From Phycisphaeraceae bacterium (GTDB lineage Bacteria > Planctomycetota > Phycisphaerae > Phycisphaerales > Phycisphaeraceae): a stretch of DNA of 64,000 nt. Each line of letters begins with the position of its first letter. Position 1 is the first letter of the stretch. The DNA lies in the NCBI GenBank assembly GCA_028284155.1, contig JANQSF010000108.1, positions 124,001 through 188,000 of the forward strand. Direction: 5' to 3'. Under the pieces are notes generated by a model that did no database searches, had not been told where the DNA came from, and worked only from the letters and a program-made list of their open reading frames with translations. Below, one piece after another: positions 18,887-27,781 of this stretch. The position numbers and the translations under genes are program-made.

Positions 18887-20203
18887 ATGAGCCGCAAATC
18901 CTGGCAACTCAGTCGGCGAACGATGCTCCGCGGAACAGGTGCGGCGATAGCCCTCCCGTTTTTGGAGTGCATGAGTCTTGGCGCCGCGGCCAAGACGACC
19001 GCGGCCTTGCCCCGGCGCATGTGCTGCTTCTACTTCCCGTTTGGCGTAGCACACAAGAACGATGAGTGGCACTGGTTCCCAACGGGGGAAGGCAAAGACT
19101 ACAAGCTCTCCAAGACTCTGGCGTCGCTGGAGTCGTTCCGCAAAGACATCACCGTCATGCAGGGCCTTTATCACCCGATGGTTCGCTCCGTGCCGGGCCA
19201 CGACTCGGGGGATTCCTTCCTGACCGCCGTTCCGGTGAAGGCGCCCACATTCAGAAATGGCATCTCGCTCGATCAGTTCGCGGCGATGCAGTTGGGCGAC
19301 AAGACGCGCTTCCCATCGCTGATCTTCTCGTCCGACGGTGGTGTCGGCGAACCGACGCGGACACGCACGGTGTCCTACGACAAAGCCGGTCGGCCGATCC
19401 CCGCCATGTCCGAACCGGAACACATCTTCCATCGGCTGTTCGGCGTACCCACCGCGGCCGAACGCCAGCGCATGGAGCGCGACGCAAGCATCCTTGATCG
19501 GGTCATGAATCATTCCCGGTCGATCAGGGGTAGGCTTGGCCAAAACGACCAGCGGAAGCTCGACGAGTACCTCGACTCGGTTCGAGCCGTCGAAAAGAAC
19601 ATACAAGGCTCAAAGCGATGGGCAGAATCAGAACGGCCGCAGGTCGATGCCAACACGCTGAAGCTTAACGTCGCCATGGAACACGATCCCGATCAGTTCC
19701 TCAAGACAATGTACGACCTGATCTTCCTGGCGCTGCAGACGGATGTCACGCGCATCACGACTTACCAGATCAGCCAGAACCTGACGTCGTCTTTGGCGTG
19801 CAACCGCCTGCCCCGGGCCATCGGGCTGGGTAACTGGCACGGCATGGGGCACGCTCAGAACAAACGGCCGGACGAGATCGGCCGAATGCAACAGTACATC
19901 ACGACCCACTTGGCACGATTCTTGACGAAACTTCAGGATGAGCGTGAGGGTGAAGGGACGATGCTCGACCGCACGATCGTCCTGCACGGTTCGACCAACG
20001 CGGCGACGCACGGCACGAACAACTACCCGCTCGTGCTCGCCGGCGGCCGGAGTCTGGGGATGAGGCATGGCCAGTACCTGGATTTCCGCTCGAGACAGAA
20101 TCAGCCGTGCGCCAACGTATTCGCTTCCATGCTCCACGGCCTGGGCGCGAGGAACAGGTCATTCGCTGACAGTAATGGTCCGATCGGTGAACTGCTTGCG
20201 TGA
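18887..20203 (+). CDS. DUF1552 family Tat-exported protein (second copy)
   Basis: 438 aa starting 10 nt after the DUF1592 gene; AGGA lies 8 nt upstream of the ATG. The N-terminus (LSRRTMLRGTGAAIALPFLEC) is a Tat-type signal with RR at residues 10-11. DUF1552 features: MCCFYFPFGVAHKNDEWHWFP, SFRKDITVMQGLYH, VPGHDSGDSFLTAVPVK, FPSLIFSSDGG, the helix DEYLDSVRAVEKNIQ and the closing NRSFADSNGPIGELLA. The start, domain order and end mirror the 11517-12848 copy, which is transcribed in the opposite direction. Function unknown. Confidence 0.9.
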   Translation: MSRKSWQLSRRTMLRGTGAAIALPFLECMSLGAAAKTTAALPRRMCCFYFPFGVAHKNDEWHWFPTGEGKDYKLSKTLASLESFRKDITVMQGLYHPMVRSVPGHDSGDSFLTAVPVKAPTFRNGISLDQFAAMQLGDKTRFPSLIFSSDGGVGEPTRTRTVSYDKAGRPIPAMSEPEHIFHRLFGVPTAAERQRMERDASILDRVMNHSRSIRGRLGQNDQRKLDEYLDSVRAVEKNIQGSKRWAESERPQVDANTLKLNVAMEHDPDQFLKTMYDLIFLALQTDVTRITTYQISQNLTSSLACNRLPRAIGLGNWHGMGHAQNKRPDEIGRMQQYITTHLARFLTKLQDEREGEGTMLDRTIVLHGSTNAATHGTNNYPLVLAGGRSLGMRHGQYLDFRSRQNQPCANVFASMLHGLGARNRSFADSNGPIGELLA

Positions 20204-20303
20204 AGCTGCTTGTATTGGCCCAGCAAGCAATGATGCTCTTTGACAGGCGTACACACGTCGTTCTTCATAATTGCCGAACCTTGGCCGGCTATCGACGCCA
20301 TGC

Positions 20304-23300
20304 TCACGCCGAGCGCAATCGTCTACGCTGCGTGAGGACCACGCAAGCACCAATCGTGATCAGGACGCCCGTCGCGGGTTCCGGCACACCGGTGCCGGGC
20401 GTCGGATTCGGCGATGGGGTTGGGTTTGGCGAAGGTGTTGGGTTGGGCGACGGTGTGGGGACGGGCGTGCCGACCGTTCCCGCGGTCAGCACCACGTCGT
20501 TGCCGTCGCCGCCGAGGTAGCTGATCTCAAAAGCCTGACCCGTGTTGGCGGTGAGCAGGTCGCCTTCGTCGAGGCCGATGAACTGTCCGCTGAGGATGCC
20601 CTCCACATCCAGGATGAGGAACTGCGCGCCGTCAGGCGGCATGAACCCGTTGAGCGGGTCGACGAACAGATTGCCGCCGATGGCGGCATCGCCGGCGATG
20701 CGCAGTTGATCAAACTCGCCGTCGAGCAGCCCGACGATCTCGATGAACAGCGCGTTCGTCGAACCGAATGACGTACTTCCTTCAAACGTCACGATGGCGG
20801 GGCTGTCCCCCGGGCTGTAGCCGCCGTTGAAGGTAGACGTCCCCGTGCCCAGGAAGTCTGCCGCGCCGCTGACCAGGTGGTTGAACGCGACGCCGCCAGT
20901 CACCGAGATCGACGTGCCGGCCGGGCTGGTGACGGGGCCGTCGATCGTCGTGTCGGTCAGCTCGACGGTGTTGTGGTTCGTCAGGCCCGCGCCGAAGTGG
21001 TGGTTGCCGCCAGTCAATGAAAGCAATGCGCCGGGATCGACGAGCGTCGCGCCGGTGTTCAGGTCGCCGCCCTGCATGCGCAGCTCGCCGCCGGTCGGGA
21101 TCGTCAGCGTCTGCGTCACGCCGAAGGATTGGTCGGCGCTCAGGGTCAGCGACGTGTTAGCGAACTCGTAGTCGCCCGTGCCCAGCGTGAAGCCGGCCGG
21201 GTGGGTGAGCATGACCGTGCCGCTTTGCCAATCGAATTGACCTCCGCGGTCGTCCGGGCCGTGGGTTGCGAGCGTGCCGCCCAGCAGGTCGACCTGGCCG
21301 TCCGGCAGGATATGAACCACGCCGGCCACATCCACGCAACCGCCCGGCTCGATGGCCAACGTCCCGTTGCCGGCTGGGGCGCCGTTACTGCCCCCGACCG
21401 TGATCGGGCCGGCGCTGTCCCAGATCGACCCCGCCCCACGCACGGTCACCGCGTTGACCCCACCGGTGGCGAGGCCGATGTTCCCCGCGGTGCTCTCCAC
21501 TCGGCCGCCGTCTTCGATCAGCACGTCGGCGTCGCCCTCGATGCCGACGTCCAACCGATCGTTGATCATCCAGACGGAACCGGGCCCCGCCACCCGCGCC
21601 ATACCCGTGCTGCCTAACGATATCGCGAGTATGGCAGGGTTGTTCGACATGACGGACGCGCCGCCCGTGATCTCCAGCATCCCGTCACCGGCCAGCCCGA
21701 CTCCCAGAGCGTCGGTCACGATCAATGTCGTCGCGGCGCCGTCGATGGAAAGGACACCGGAACCGGTGGCTTGGTCGCCGACGTGAATGACCGCTGACTC
21801 GACACGGCCGCCACTTTCAACCGAAAGCCGGCCATCGCCCTCGAAACCCACCGTAATGCGATCGTCAATGGTCCAGGCCGAGTCCGTTCCCTGAACCGTG
21901 GCGCGGCCTTCGGCTGTTTCAAGCAGACCGATAAAGGCGTCGGTCGACATCACGCTTCCGCCGCTTTCAACGGCCAATGTCCCGCGCCCCTGCCCACCGA
22001 CAATGAGGTCCCTGCTCGTCAGCATCGAACCCGGTCCCTGAATCGTGGCGCGACCGTCGGATAGCCCGATCAGACCGATAAAGGCGTCAGCCGACATCAC
22101 GCTTCCGCCGCTTTCAACGGCCAGTATCCCGCGCCCACTATTGCCGACAACGAGTTCCCCGCTCGTCAGCATCGAACCCGGTCCACGGACAGTCGTCTCA
22201 CCTTCACCGGTGGCGAAGCTTCCCATTGTGAACACCGTTGGAATGTCGACGGCGCCTCCGTTTTCGATAGCGAGTGTCCCCATTCCGCGCGTGCCAACAT
22301 CCATGCTCGTATCGGTTTCCCACCTGGAACCCGGGTCGCGCACGACCACTTCGCCGAGGACGCCAACAAAATCGCCGACCGTTGCATTGTTGCTCGAAAA
22401 CAATCCGCCCTGTTCGACGATCACCGTTGCGTCGTCGGCAACGGCCACAGAAACAGCACCCTGCTCGTTCAGAAATCTGGAATCCTGCCCGCGCACGACG
22501 ACTTCACCGCGGCTACCGGGGAAGCCGCTGATTTCCACATTCCCGCCGAGGTCTGCGACCGCGACGGCGCCGCCGTTCTCAATGGTCAGCGTTCCCTGGC
22601 CCCGTCGGCCGATACGCAGTCGAGCTGCGCTGATCCACCGTGAGCCCAACCCGTCGACGACCACTTCGCCCCGGCTGCCGGGCTGATCGGCGATGGAACC
22701 TTGGTCGCTGGTCACCAGGCCCTGGTTCTCCACACGCAGCGTGCCGAACCCTTCGTCGCCGATGGTCAACACGTTCGCGTTGTGCCAGGCCGAGAACGGA
22801 TCGCGCACCGTGACCGTGGCCGTGGAAAACGGCGACAGCGCGATCACGCTGTTGCTGTTGAGCACGACCGCGCCGGTCTCGATGGTCAGTGAGCCGTCGC
22901 CCCCACTGCCAATCAACCCGATCGCACCGGGGTCGCTCGCATCAAGAACAAACCGTCGGTCCCCCTGGTTCGAGATGGTCAACGACGTTCCGGGCAGTCC
23001 GTTGACCTGATAGATGGACGATACCGTATACGTCTCGTCACCGGCCGTGCTCAACAGCGGACGGAATTGCACGTCGCCGGCCGCGACATCAAGCGACTCA
23101 TTCGTGGGGCTTGAGTTGAAGGCGACTGTGTAGGTGGAGTTGTCCGTAAACCGCGCCGTGTCCATCGGCCCGGGCGGACCGACAGGGTTCCAATTGGTGG
23201 GCGTCTCGAACGACACGCCGGGCACAAACGTGTGCACGACCGAAAACGCTTCCATCGCAATCAGGGCAATGGCGAATGTCGCGACAAGAACGCGGCAATA

Positions 23301-23306
23301 ACGCAT
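20304..23306 (-). CDS. PEP-CTERM protein built of T5SS/PEP-CTERM repeats
   Basis: 1000 aa from the ATG at 23306, preceded by GGAGG at a 7-nt spacing. A signal peptide is followed by a large right-handed beta-helix-like region made of about ten units of ~45 residues, recognisable by GxGTLxVExGGxV, VGxxGxGxxxV and GPGSxW blocks (T5SS/PEP-CTERM-associated repeat type). A Pro/Ser/Asn linker with 18-bp periodic codons (TPSPNPTPSPNP) leads to the C-terminal sorting signal VPEP, hydrophobic segment and RRR cluster. This is a surface- or matrix-exported protein processed by exosortase in organisms that have it; no exosortase gene is in the window. Its upstream region carries the 29-nt motif shared with the kinase gene. 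Confidence 0.92.
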   Translation of the reverse strand: MRYCRVLVATFAIALIAMEAFSVVHTFVPGVSFETPTNWNPVGPPGPMDTARFTDNSTYTVAFNSSPTNESLDVAAGDVQFRPLLSTAGDETYTVSSIYQVNGLPGTSLTISNQGDRRFVLDASDPGAIGLIGSGGDGSLTIETGAVVLNSNSVIALSPFSTATVTVRDPFSAWHNANVLTIGDEGFGTLRVENQGLVTSDQGSIADQPGSRGEVVVDGLGSRWISAARLRIGRRGQGTLTIENGGAVAVADLGGNVEISGFPGSRGEVVVRGQDSRFLNEQGAVSVAVADDATVIVEQGGLFSSNNATVGDFVGVLGEVVVRDPGSRWETDTSMDVGTRGMGTLAIENGGAVDIPTVFTMGSFATGEGETTVRGPGSMLTSGELVVGNSGRGILAVESGGSVMSADAFIGLIGLSDGRATIQGPGSMLTSRDLIVGGQGRGTLAVESGGSVMSTDAFIGLLETAEGRATVQGTDSAWTIDDRITVGFEGDGRLSVESGGRVESAVIHVGDQATGSGVLSIDGAATTLIVTDALGVGLAGDGMLEITGGASVMSNNPAILAISLGSTGMARVAGPGSVWMINDRLDVGIEGDADVLIEDGGRVESTAGNIGLATGGVNAVTVRGAGSIWDSAGPITVGGSNGAPAGNGTLAIEPGGCVDVAGVVHILPDGQVDLLGGTLATHGPDDRGGQFDWQSGTVMLTHPAGFTLGTGDYEFANTSLTLSADQSFGVTQTLTIPTGGELRMQGGDLNTGATLVDPGALLSLTGGNHHFGAGLTNHNTVELTDTTIDGPVTSPAGTSISVTGGVAFNHLVSGAADFLGTGTSTFNGGYSPGDSPAIVTFEGSTSFGSTNALFIEIVGLLDGEFDQLRIAGDAAIGGNLFVDPLNGFMPPDGAQFLILDVEGILSGQFIGLDEGDLLTANTGQAFEISYLGGDGNDVVLTAGTVGTPVPTPSPNPTPSPNPTPSPNPTPGTGVPEPATGVLITIGACVVLTQRRRLRSA

Positions 23307-23367
23307 GAACAATCCTCCAATGAGCGCCTCGTGTGCCGACCGTACATCGGTCTCATCCGTCTCACTG

Positions 23368-23396
23368 CAGGTTCACGCCACCCACCGTTTTCGCGC
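23368..23396 (-). promoter_or_regulatory. Shared 29-nt motif upstream of PEP-CTERM gene (copy 1)
   Basis: Read on the minus strand it is GCGCGAAA, 8 variable bases, TGGCGTGAACCTG. An identical arrangement occurs at 26810-26838 upstream of the kinase gene. The motif ends 61 nt before the ATG at 23306. TGAACC resembles the -35 side of ECF-sigma promoters, but no matching -10 could be fixed, so whether it is a promoter or an operator is open. Confidence 0.55.
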
Positions 23397-23477
23397 GTCG
23401 ATTTGAACAAAATGGGCGAGAAAACGCTCAAATGTGCCCCGTCCAGCCGAAGAATCCCGCAGCACCAGCGTTTTCGC

Positions 23478-26400
23478 TCAGCGTTTCGATGGGCCGGCGG
23501 GGACTTCTTGGTCGGATTCGGGGCGTCCGCTGCGGTCTTCCTCGGCCTCGTAGCCTGTGGTTGCGTCCCAGACCAGCACCCGGCCATCGCGGCCCGAGGA
23601 CACCAGACTTCGGCCGTCCGGATGCCACGACACCGACCGCGCGAACAGTTCATGCCCGCTCAGCGTCAGCGTCTCCTGGCCGGTCCGCGTGTCCCAGACG
23701 CGCACGGTGCCGTCGGCACTGGCCGTGGCCAGACGCCTGCCGTCCGGATGCCAACTTGTTCCAAAGACCCACTCCGTATGACCGGTGAGCCGCAACACCG
23801 TCGCGCCGTCTGCACGCCGCAGGATCTTGACGTCGGCGTCTTCTGCCGTCGACGCGGCAAGCCGGTTTCCGTCGCGACTCCAGGACAGGCCGTTGACCTG
23901 GTTCTGGTCCACACGAACCGACCACAGCTCTCGCCCCGTGTCGGCGTCGAGCAACTTGACATTCCCTTCCGTGTCGGCCGACGCGATCGCCGAACCGTCC
24001 GGATGCCATCTCACCGCACGCACTTCCCCGGCGTGCGAACGGAACTCGTCTCGTATCGTTCCATCACTGACATGCCAGACTTGCACCGCGCCGCTCTCAC
24101 AACCCACGGCGACGAACCGTGCATCGGGGCTCCACGACACCGACCACACACTTGAGCCGGCTTGCAGGTCGAGTGATTCGTGGCCAGTCTTGACGTCAAA
24201 AACCTTGACCTGACCGGCAAGGCCGCCGGTGACCAACCGACCATCTCCGCTCCAGTCAAGGCTGAACACCCGCCCTTTGTGGCTACCGAGTTGAGACGTC
24301 AGCCCCTTGTCGGCCCGCCACAAACGCACACCGTGGTCGTCGGTCGCGAACGCGACAAATGCGCCGTCAGAAGACCAGCCCACGCAATGCACATCCATCC
24401 GGTCTTCGAACAGCGCCGTCGGCCCCTGGCCGTGATGGACGCTCCACGTCTTGACCAACCCGTCGAAGCCGGCCGTCAAGTATCGATCGTTGTCCGCGTG
24501 CCAAGCCAAAGCGTACTGCAAGCCGGTGTGAACGGTCTGGGTAGGCTTCCACGTTGCGACGTCCCAAACGCGCAACGCGTGGTCCTGTCCGGCCGACACA
24601 AGCCGGTGCCCGTCGCGGCTCCAGGCCACATCGCGGACGTAGTTGGTGTGGCCCTTCAGCGTGGCGACGACCTCACGCGTGCGGACGTCCCACACGTTGA
24701 TCGCAGGCTCGTAGGGATTGGCGGCCGCCAATCTCGACCCGTCGGGACTCCACGCGATCGACTTGATGCCGTAGCGCAACCACAGCGGGTCGTCGTGCGT
24801 CCAGTCGGTCGGCTTCCACAAGCGCACGGTGTGGTCGATGCTCGCGGAGGCGAGCAGCGTGCCGTCCGGATTCCAGGCGACCTCCGTCACCGCGCCGACA
24901 TGACCGCGCATCACCGCGATCGACTCACCCGTGGACGGATTCCACACCCGCACGGTGCTGTCCTGGCCGGCTGAGGCGAGCCAGGACTTCGAACCATGCC
25001 AAGAGACCGAGTGAACCGCGCCTTCATGTCCCTTCAGCGTGACGCGCAAGTCGCCGGTCGCCGCGTCCCAAACGTTGATCGTCCGATCGGCGCCGGCCGA
25101 GGCCAGTGAATTCCCATCAGGACTCCAACAAACGGCGTGGACCGGGGCATCATGCGCTTCGATGGTGATGCTGGCTTGCCCGGCCTGCACATCCCACACC
25201 CGGACGGTCCCGTCCTGACCGCCGGACGCAAAGCGTCGGCCGGTTGGATCGGCCGACAGGTCGTTGATCGGCCCGGCGTGGCCTGCAAGGCTTTGCTGCT
25301 CGCTACGCAGCAGCGCATTGAGGTAATACCACTCCCATCCGCGCAGGTCAGGCTGATCCCGCCAGCGTTCTAACACTTCCCGAAACCGCCGAACACCTTT
25401 GGGCATGCGCAAGACCTGCGGGGCCAGTCGCATCTGGGCGCAGTACAGGTCCCAGCGCATCCGGTCGCGCTGGTCTTGAATCTCATCGCGGGCGGCCGAC
25501 TCCCGTGCGAGGCGTTCGTCCGCAAGCCCCTTGAGCCGCAGCGCGTCGTCTTCCGCGTTGGACGCACGCACAGCCAACCACGAACTGACTCCCGTGCCGA
25601 CCATCAGCGCCAAGGCCAACGCCCCGGCCATGACGATCAGTCTCCGATTCTTGCCCGCAAACTTGCGCAGCAGGTACATCGCCGAAGGCGGGCTGGCAGT
25701 AACGGGCTCGTGATTCAGGTAACGCGCGATGTCAGCCGCCAGCGCTTGCGCGGTCTCGTATCTCCGGGTGCGATCCTTCTCCAGCGCCCTCAACACAATC
25801 CAATCAAGATCGCCCCGCAACACATGGACCAGCCGCTTGTTGTCCGTCACTCTTTGCGCTGCAACCTCGGGCGCATGGTCCGACTGCGCAACCCTTTGAC
25901 TTGGACGTATAGGGGTCGTTTCCCGGATAAGTCGTTGAATCGTCAGGAAGCTTGCGCTGTCCGACGTCGCCTTGTCGAGCGGCGTCTGACCGGTGAGCAA
26001 CTCGTAGAGCATCGCCCCGAGCGAGTACACGTCGCTTCGCGTGTCAATATCTACATCGCCGCTTTCGACCTGCTCCGGACTCATGTAAGCGGGCGTTCCC
26101 ATGAACTGGTTGTCCCGCGTGTGAACGGTCTTGTCCGTCAATGAACCCTGGGTCGCCTTGGCGATCCCAAAGTCGATGACCTTCGGGACGGGATTCCCGT
26201 CGCGCTCGATGATCAAGACGTTGCGGGGCTTCATGTCTCGGTGGATCACACCCTTAACGTGCGCGTGCTGCACGGCGTCGCAGACCCGCATGAACAATGC
26301 CAGTCGCTTTTCCAGGTCGAGGCGGTTATCGTCGCAGTAGTCGGTGATGGGCGTGCCACGGACCAATTCCATGACGAAGTACGGACGACCGGACTCCGTC

Positions 26401-26744
26401 GCCCCGCCGTCGTAGACGCTGGCGATACTCTCGTGATCCATGCGCGCGAGGGCCTGGCGCTCCGCTTCGAACCGCGCGACAACCTCTGCCGTGTCCATGC
26501 CAGCCTTGAGGACTTTGAAGGCGACCTGTCGTTGCACAGGGTCTGTCTGCTCCGCCAGGTAGACGACGCCAAACCCACCCTCGCCCAGACGCTCGCGCAG
26601 CTTGTACCTGCCGACTTCCTTCAGCGACTCCTCCCGGTTCGAGGGATCGGCTCGGCGTGCCCCGAACCCAATGCTCATCGCGATGTCCAGAACGTCACCG
26701 TCCGGAGCCCCATCCGAATCGAAGATGTCGCGCTCGTCAGGCAT
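23478..26744 (-). CDS. Membrane Ser/Thr protein kinase with 14 WD40 repeats
   Basis: 1088 aa from the ATG at 26744. The kinase domain (about residues 47-330) is complete: glycine loop GEGGFGVV (54-61), Lys77 in VAFK, catalytic HRDMKPRN (168-175), DFG (191-193) and the APE-like MSPE. One membrane segment (about 369-392) separates it from an Arg/Glu-rich linker and a C-terminal WD40 region (about 485-1065). I count 14 repeats with WD/WN-type endings, enough for two seven-bladed propellers. The kinase is cytoplasmic and the propeller should lie on the other side. It sits downstream of an ECF-like sigma gene, a common planctomycete combination, suggesting kinase-controlled transcription. Confidence 0.95.
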   Translation of the reverse strand: MPDERDIFDSDGAPDGDVLDIAMSIGFGARRADPSNREESLKEVGRYKLRERLGEGGFGVVYLAEQTDPVQRQVAFKVLKAGMDTAEVVARFEAERQALARMDHESIASVYDGGATESGRPYFVMELVRGTPITDYCDDNRLDLEKRLALFMRVCDAVQHAHVKGVIHRDMKPRNVLIIERDGNPVPKVIDFGIAKATQGSLTDKTVHTRDNQFMGTPAYMSPEQVESGDVDIDTRSDVYSLGAMLYELLTGQTPLDKATSDSASFLTIQRLIRETTPIRPSQRVAQSDHAPEVAAQRVTDNKRLVHVLRGDLDWIVLRALEKDRTRRYETAQALAADIARYLNHEPVTASPPSAMYLLRKFAGKNRRLIVMAGALALALMVGTGVSSWLAVRASNAEDDALRLKGLADERLARESAARDEIQDQRDRMRWDLYCAQMRLAPQVLRMPKGVRRFREVLERWRDQPDLRGWEWYYLNALLRSEQQSLAGHAGPINDLSADPTGRRFASGGQDGTVRVWDVQAGQASITIEAHDAPVHAVCWSPDGNSLASAGADRTINVWDAATGDLRVTLKGHEGAVHSVSWHGSKSWLASAGQDSTVRVWNPSTGESIAVMRGHVGAVTEVAWNPDGTLLASASIDHTVRLWKPTDWTHDDPLWLRYGIKSIAWSPDGSRLAAANPYEPAINVWDVRTREVVATLKGHTNYVRDVAWSRDGHRLVSAGQDHALRVWDVATWKPTQTVHTGLQYALAWHADNDRYLTAGFDGLVKTWSVHHGQGPTALFEDRMDVHCVGWSSDGAFVAFATDDHGVRLWRADKGLTSQLGSHKGRVFSLDWSGDGRLVTGGLAGQVKVFDVKTGHESLDLQAGSSVWSVSWSPDARFVAVGCESGAVQVWHVSDGTIRDEFRSHAGEVRAVRWHPDGSAIASADTEGNVKLLDADTGRELWSVRVDQNQVNGLSWSRDGNRLAASTAEDADVKILRRADGATVLRLTGHTEWVFGTSWHPDGRRLATASADGTVRVWDTRTGQETLTLSGHELFARSVSWHPDGRSLVSSGRDGRVLVWDATTGYEAEEDRSGRPESDQEVPAGPSKR

Positions 26745-26809
26745 CAAACGACTCGACCTTCTTCACGGAAACACCTTCGGCGACCTGCGGGACCTACACG
26801 TCACATCTA

Positions 26810-26838
26810 CAGGTTCACGCCAGCCCGTTGTTTCGCGC
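26810..26838 (-). promoter_or_regulatory. Shared 29-nt motif upstream of kinase gene (copy 2)
   Basis: The minus-strand reading is GCGCGAAA, 8 variable bases, TGGCGTGAACCTG, the same 21 fixed bases and the same spacing as at 23368-23396. It ends 65 nt before the kinase ATG, inside the 142-nt gap after the sigma-factor gene. That two genes of one locus carry it at nearly equal distance suggests a shared transcriptional signal. Confidence 0.55.
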
Positions 26839-26886
26839 ACCGGAATTGGCAACTGTCTTCCCAAACTGCGCATCGCAGCACACCGA

Positions 26887-27573
26887 CTAGCCCAACATTC
26901 CCAACAGGTCGTTACACGACCGCTCAATCTCAGCCGGCGTCGCACTTGCCTGATGCGAGGCAACCACGTCCTTCAGGGCCTGGTGAAACTCCTTGCGGGC
27001 CTTGGCATACTCACGGTGGAGTTGGACCGGGTCACATTCCCACGTCAGGGCGATGTCGCGGATCGGCATCCCTTCCGCAAATCGCAATTGCAACAACTCA
27101 ACTCGCCGCTCCGCTTCGAGGCCGGCTCGCTGGGCATTCTCACTTTGCCGCTCCGCCGCCTCGCACATGACCGCCTTCGCCCATGCCGAATCGAACACTC
27201 GAGTCAGGCTGTCTTCGCGCGACGATAGGTCTGCCATGTCCTCTGCCCGGGCCTGAGAGCGGGCAGACTCCCGCGCCCGCCTGGATTCCCAACGCAACGC
27301 AACATTTCGGACGATGCCAAACAGGTACCCGCGGAATCCGCCGCCATACCCCCGCTCGACGCGCTCCAGTGACCCACCCGCGCGAAAACACTCAATGAAA
27401 ACGTCCTGCGCCGCGTCGCCCACGTCCTGCATCAGTCGCCCGCCCGACCACCGCGCGGTGAGATATGCCCGAATCGCGGGTTCATACCGGCGAGCGAAAG
27501 TCTCTCGCTCCTCAACCTGCCCGTTCGCGGCGCCTTCGATCAGCGTCCAACATGTGGTGTTCGCGACCGGCAT
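26887..27573 (-). CDS. ECF-like sigma-70 family RNA polymerase sigma factor
   Basis: 228 aa. Region 2 is visible from about residue 25 to 105 (FARRYEPAIRAYLTARW, DVGDAAQDVFIECF, FRGYLFGIVRNVALRWESRRAR). Region 4 lies at about 150-205 (RRVELLQLRFAEGMPIRDIALTWECDPVQLHREYAKARKEF). The factor is short, as in ECF sigma factors, with no region 1 or 3, and resembles the kinase-linked planctomycete type. It is directly upstream of the WD40 kinase in the same direction, and no anti-sigma factor is adjacent. By inference it is controlled by phosphorylation rather than by a classic anti-sigma. Confidence 0.88.
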   Translation of the reverse strand: MPVANTTCWTLIEGAANGQVEERETFARRYEPAIRAYLTARWSGGRLMQDVGDAAQDVFIECFRAGGSLERVERGYGGGFRGYLFGIVRNVALRWESRRARESARSQARAEDMADLSSREDSLTRVFDSAWAKAVMCEAAERQSENAQRAGLEAERRVELLQLRFAEGMPIRDIALTWECDPVQLHREYAKARKEFHQALKDVVASHQASATPAEIERSCNDLLGMLG

Positions 27574-27781
27574 TCAGCCATTCTACCGTTTCGATTTCGC
27601 CCATACGGATCAGGTCGGGATTCGATTGGCCGTACGTCGATACCACCAGATGCACTCCGCTCGCAGGCCTTCTGGGATTGCACAAACGAAGGTGACCCAA
27701 TGCTGTTCGCGCTATGACACTGCCGCGGCAAGACCCGCAAGTCAATTAGAAACGCCGCCAGGGTCGGTACCGCACTCGCCC

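Noticed and set aside
26887..27573. Anti-sigma factor partner expected next to the sigma gene
   Set aside because: No small membrane protein with a zinc-binding or anti-sigma motif is adjacent; the kinase is the neighbour instead.
27574..27781. TTGACT and weak -10 upstream of the sigma-factor gene
   Set aside because: Spacer and -10 do not fit a consensus; no promoter claimed for this 208-bp gap, and no gene seen in it.
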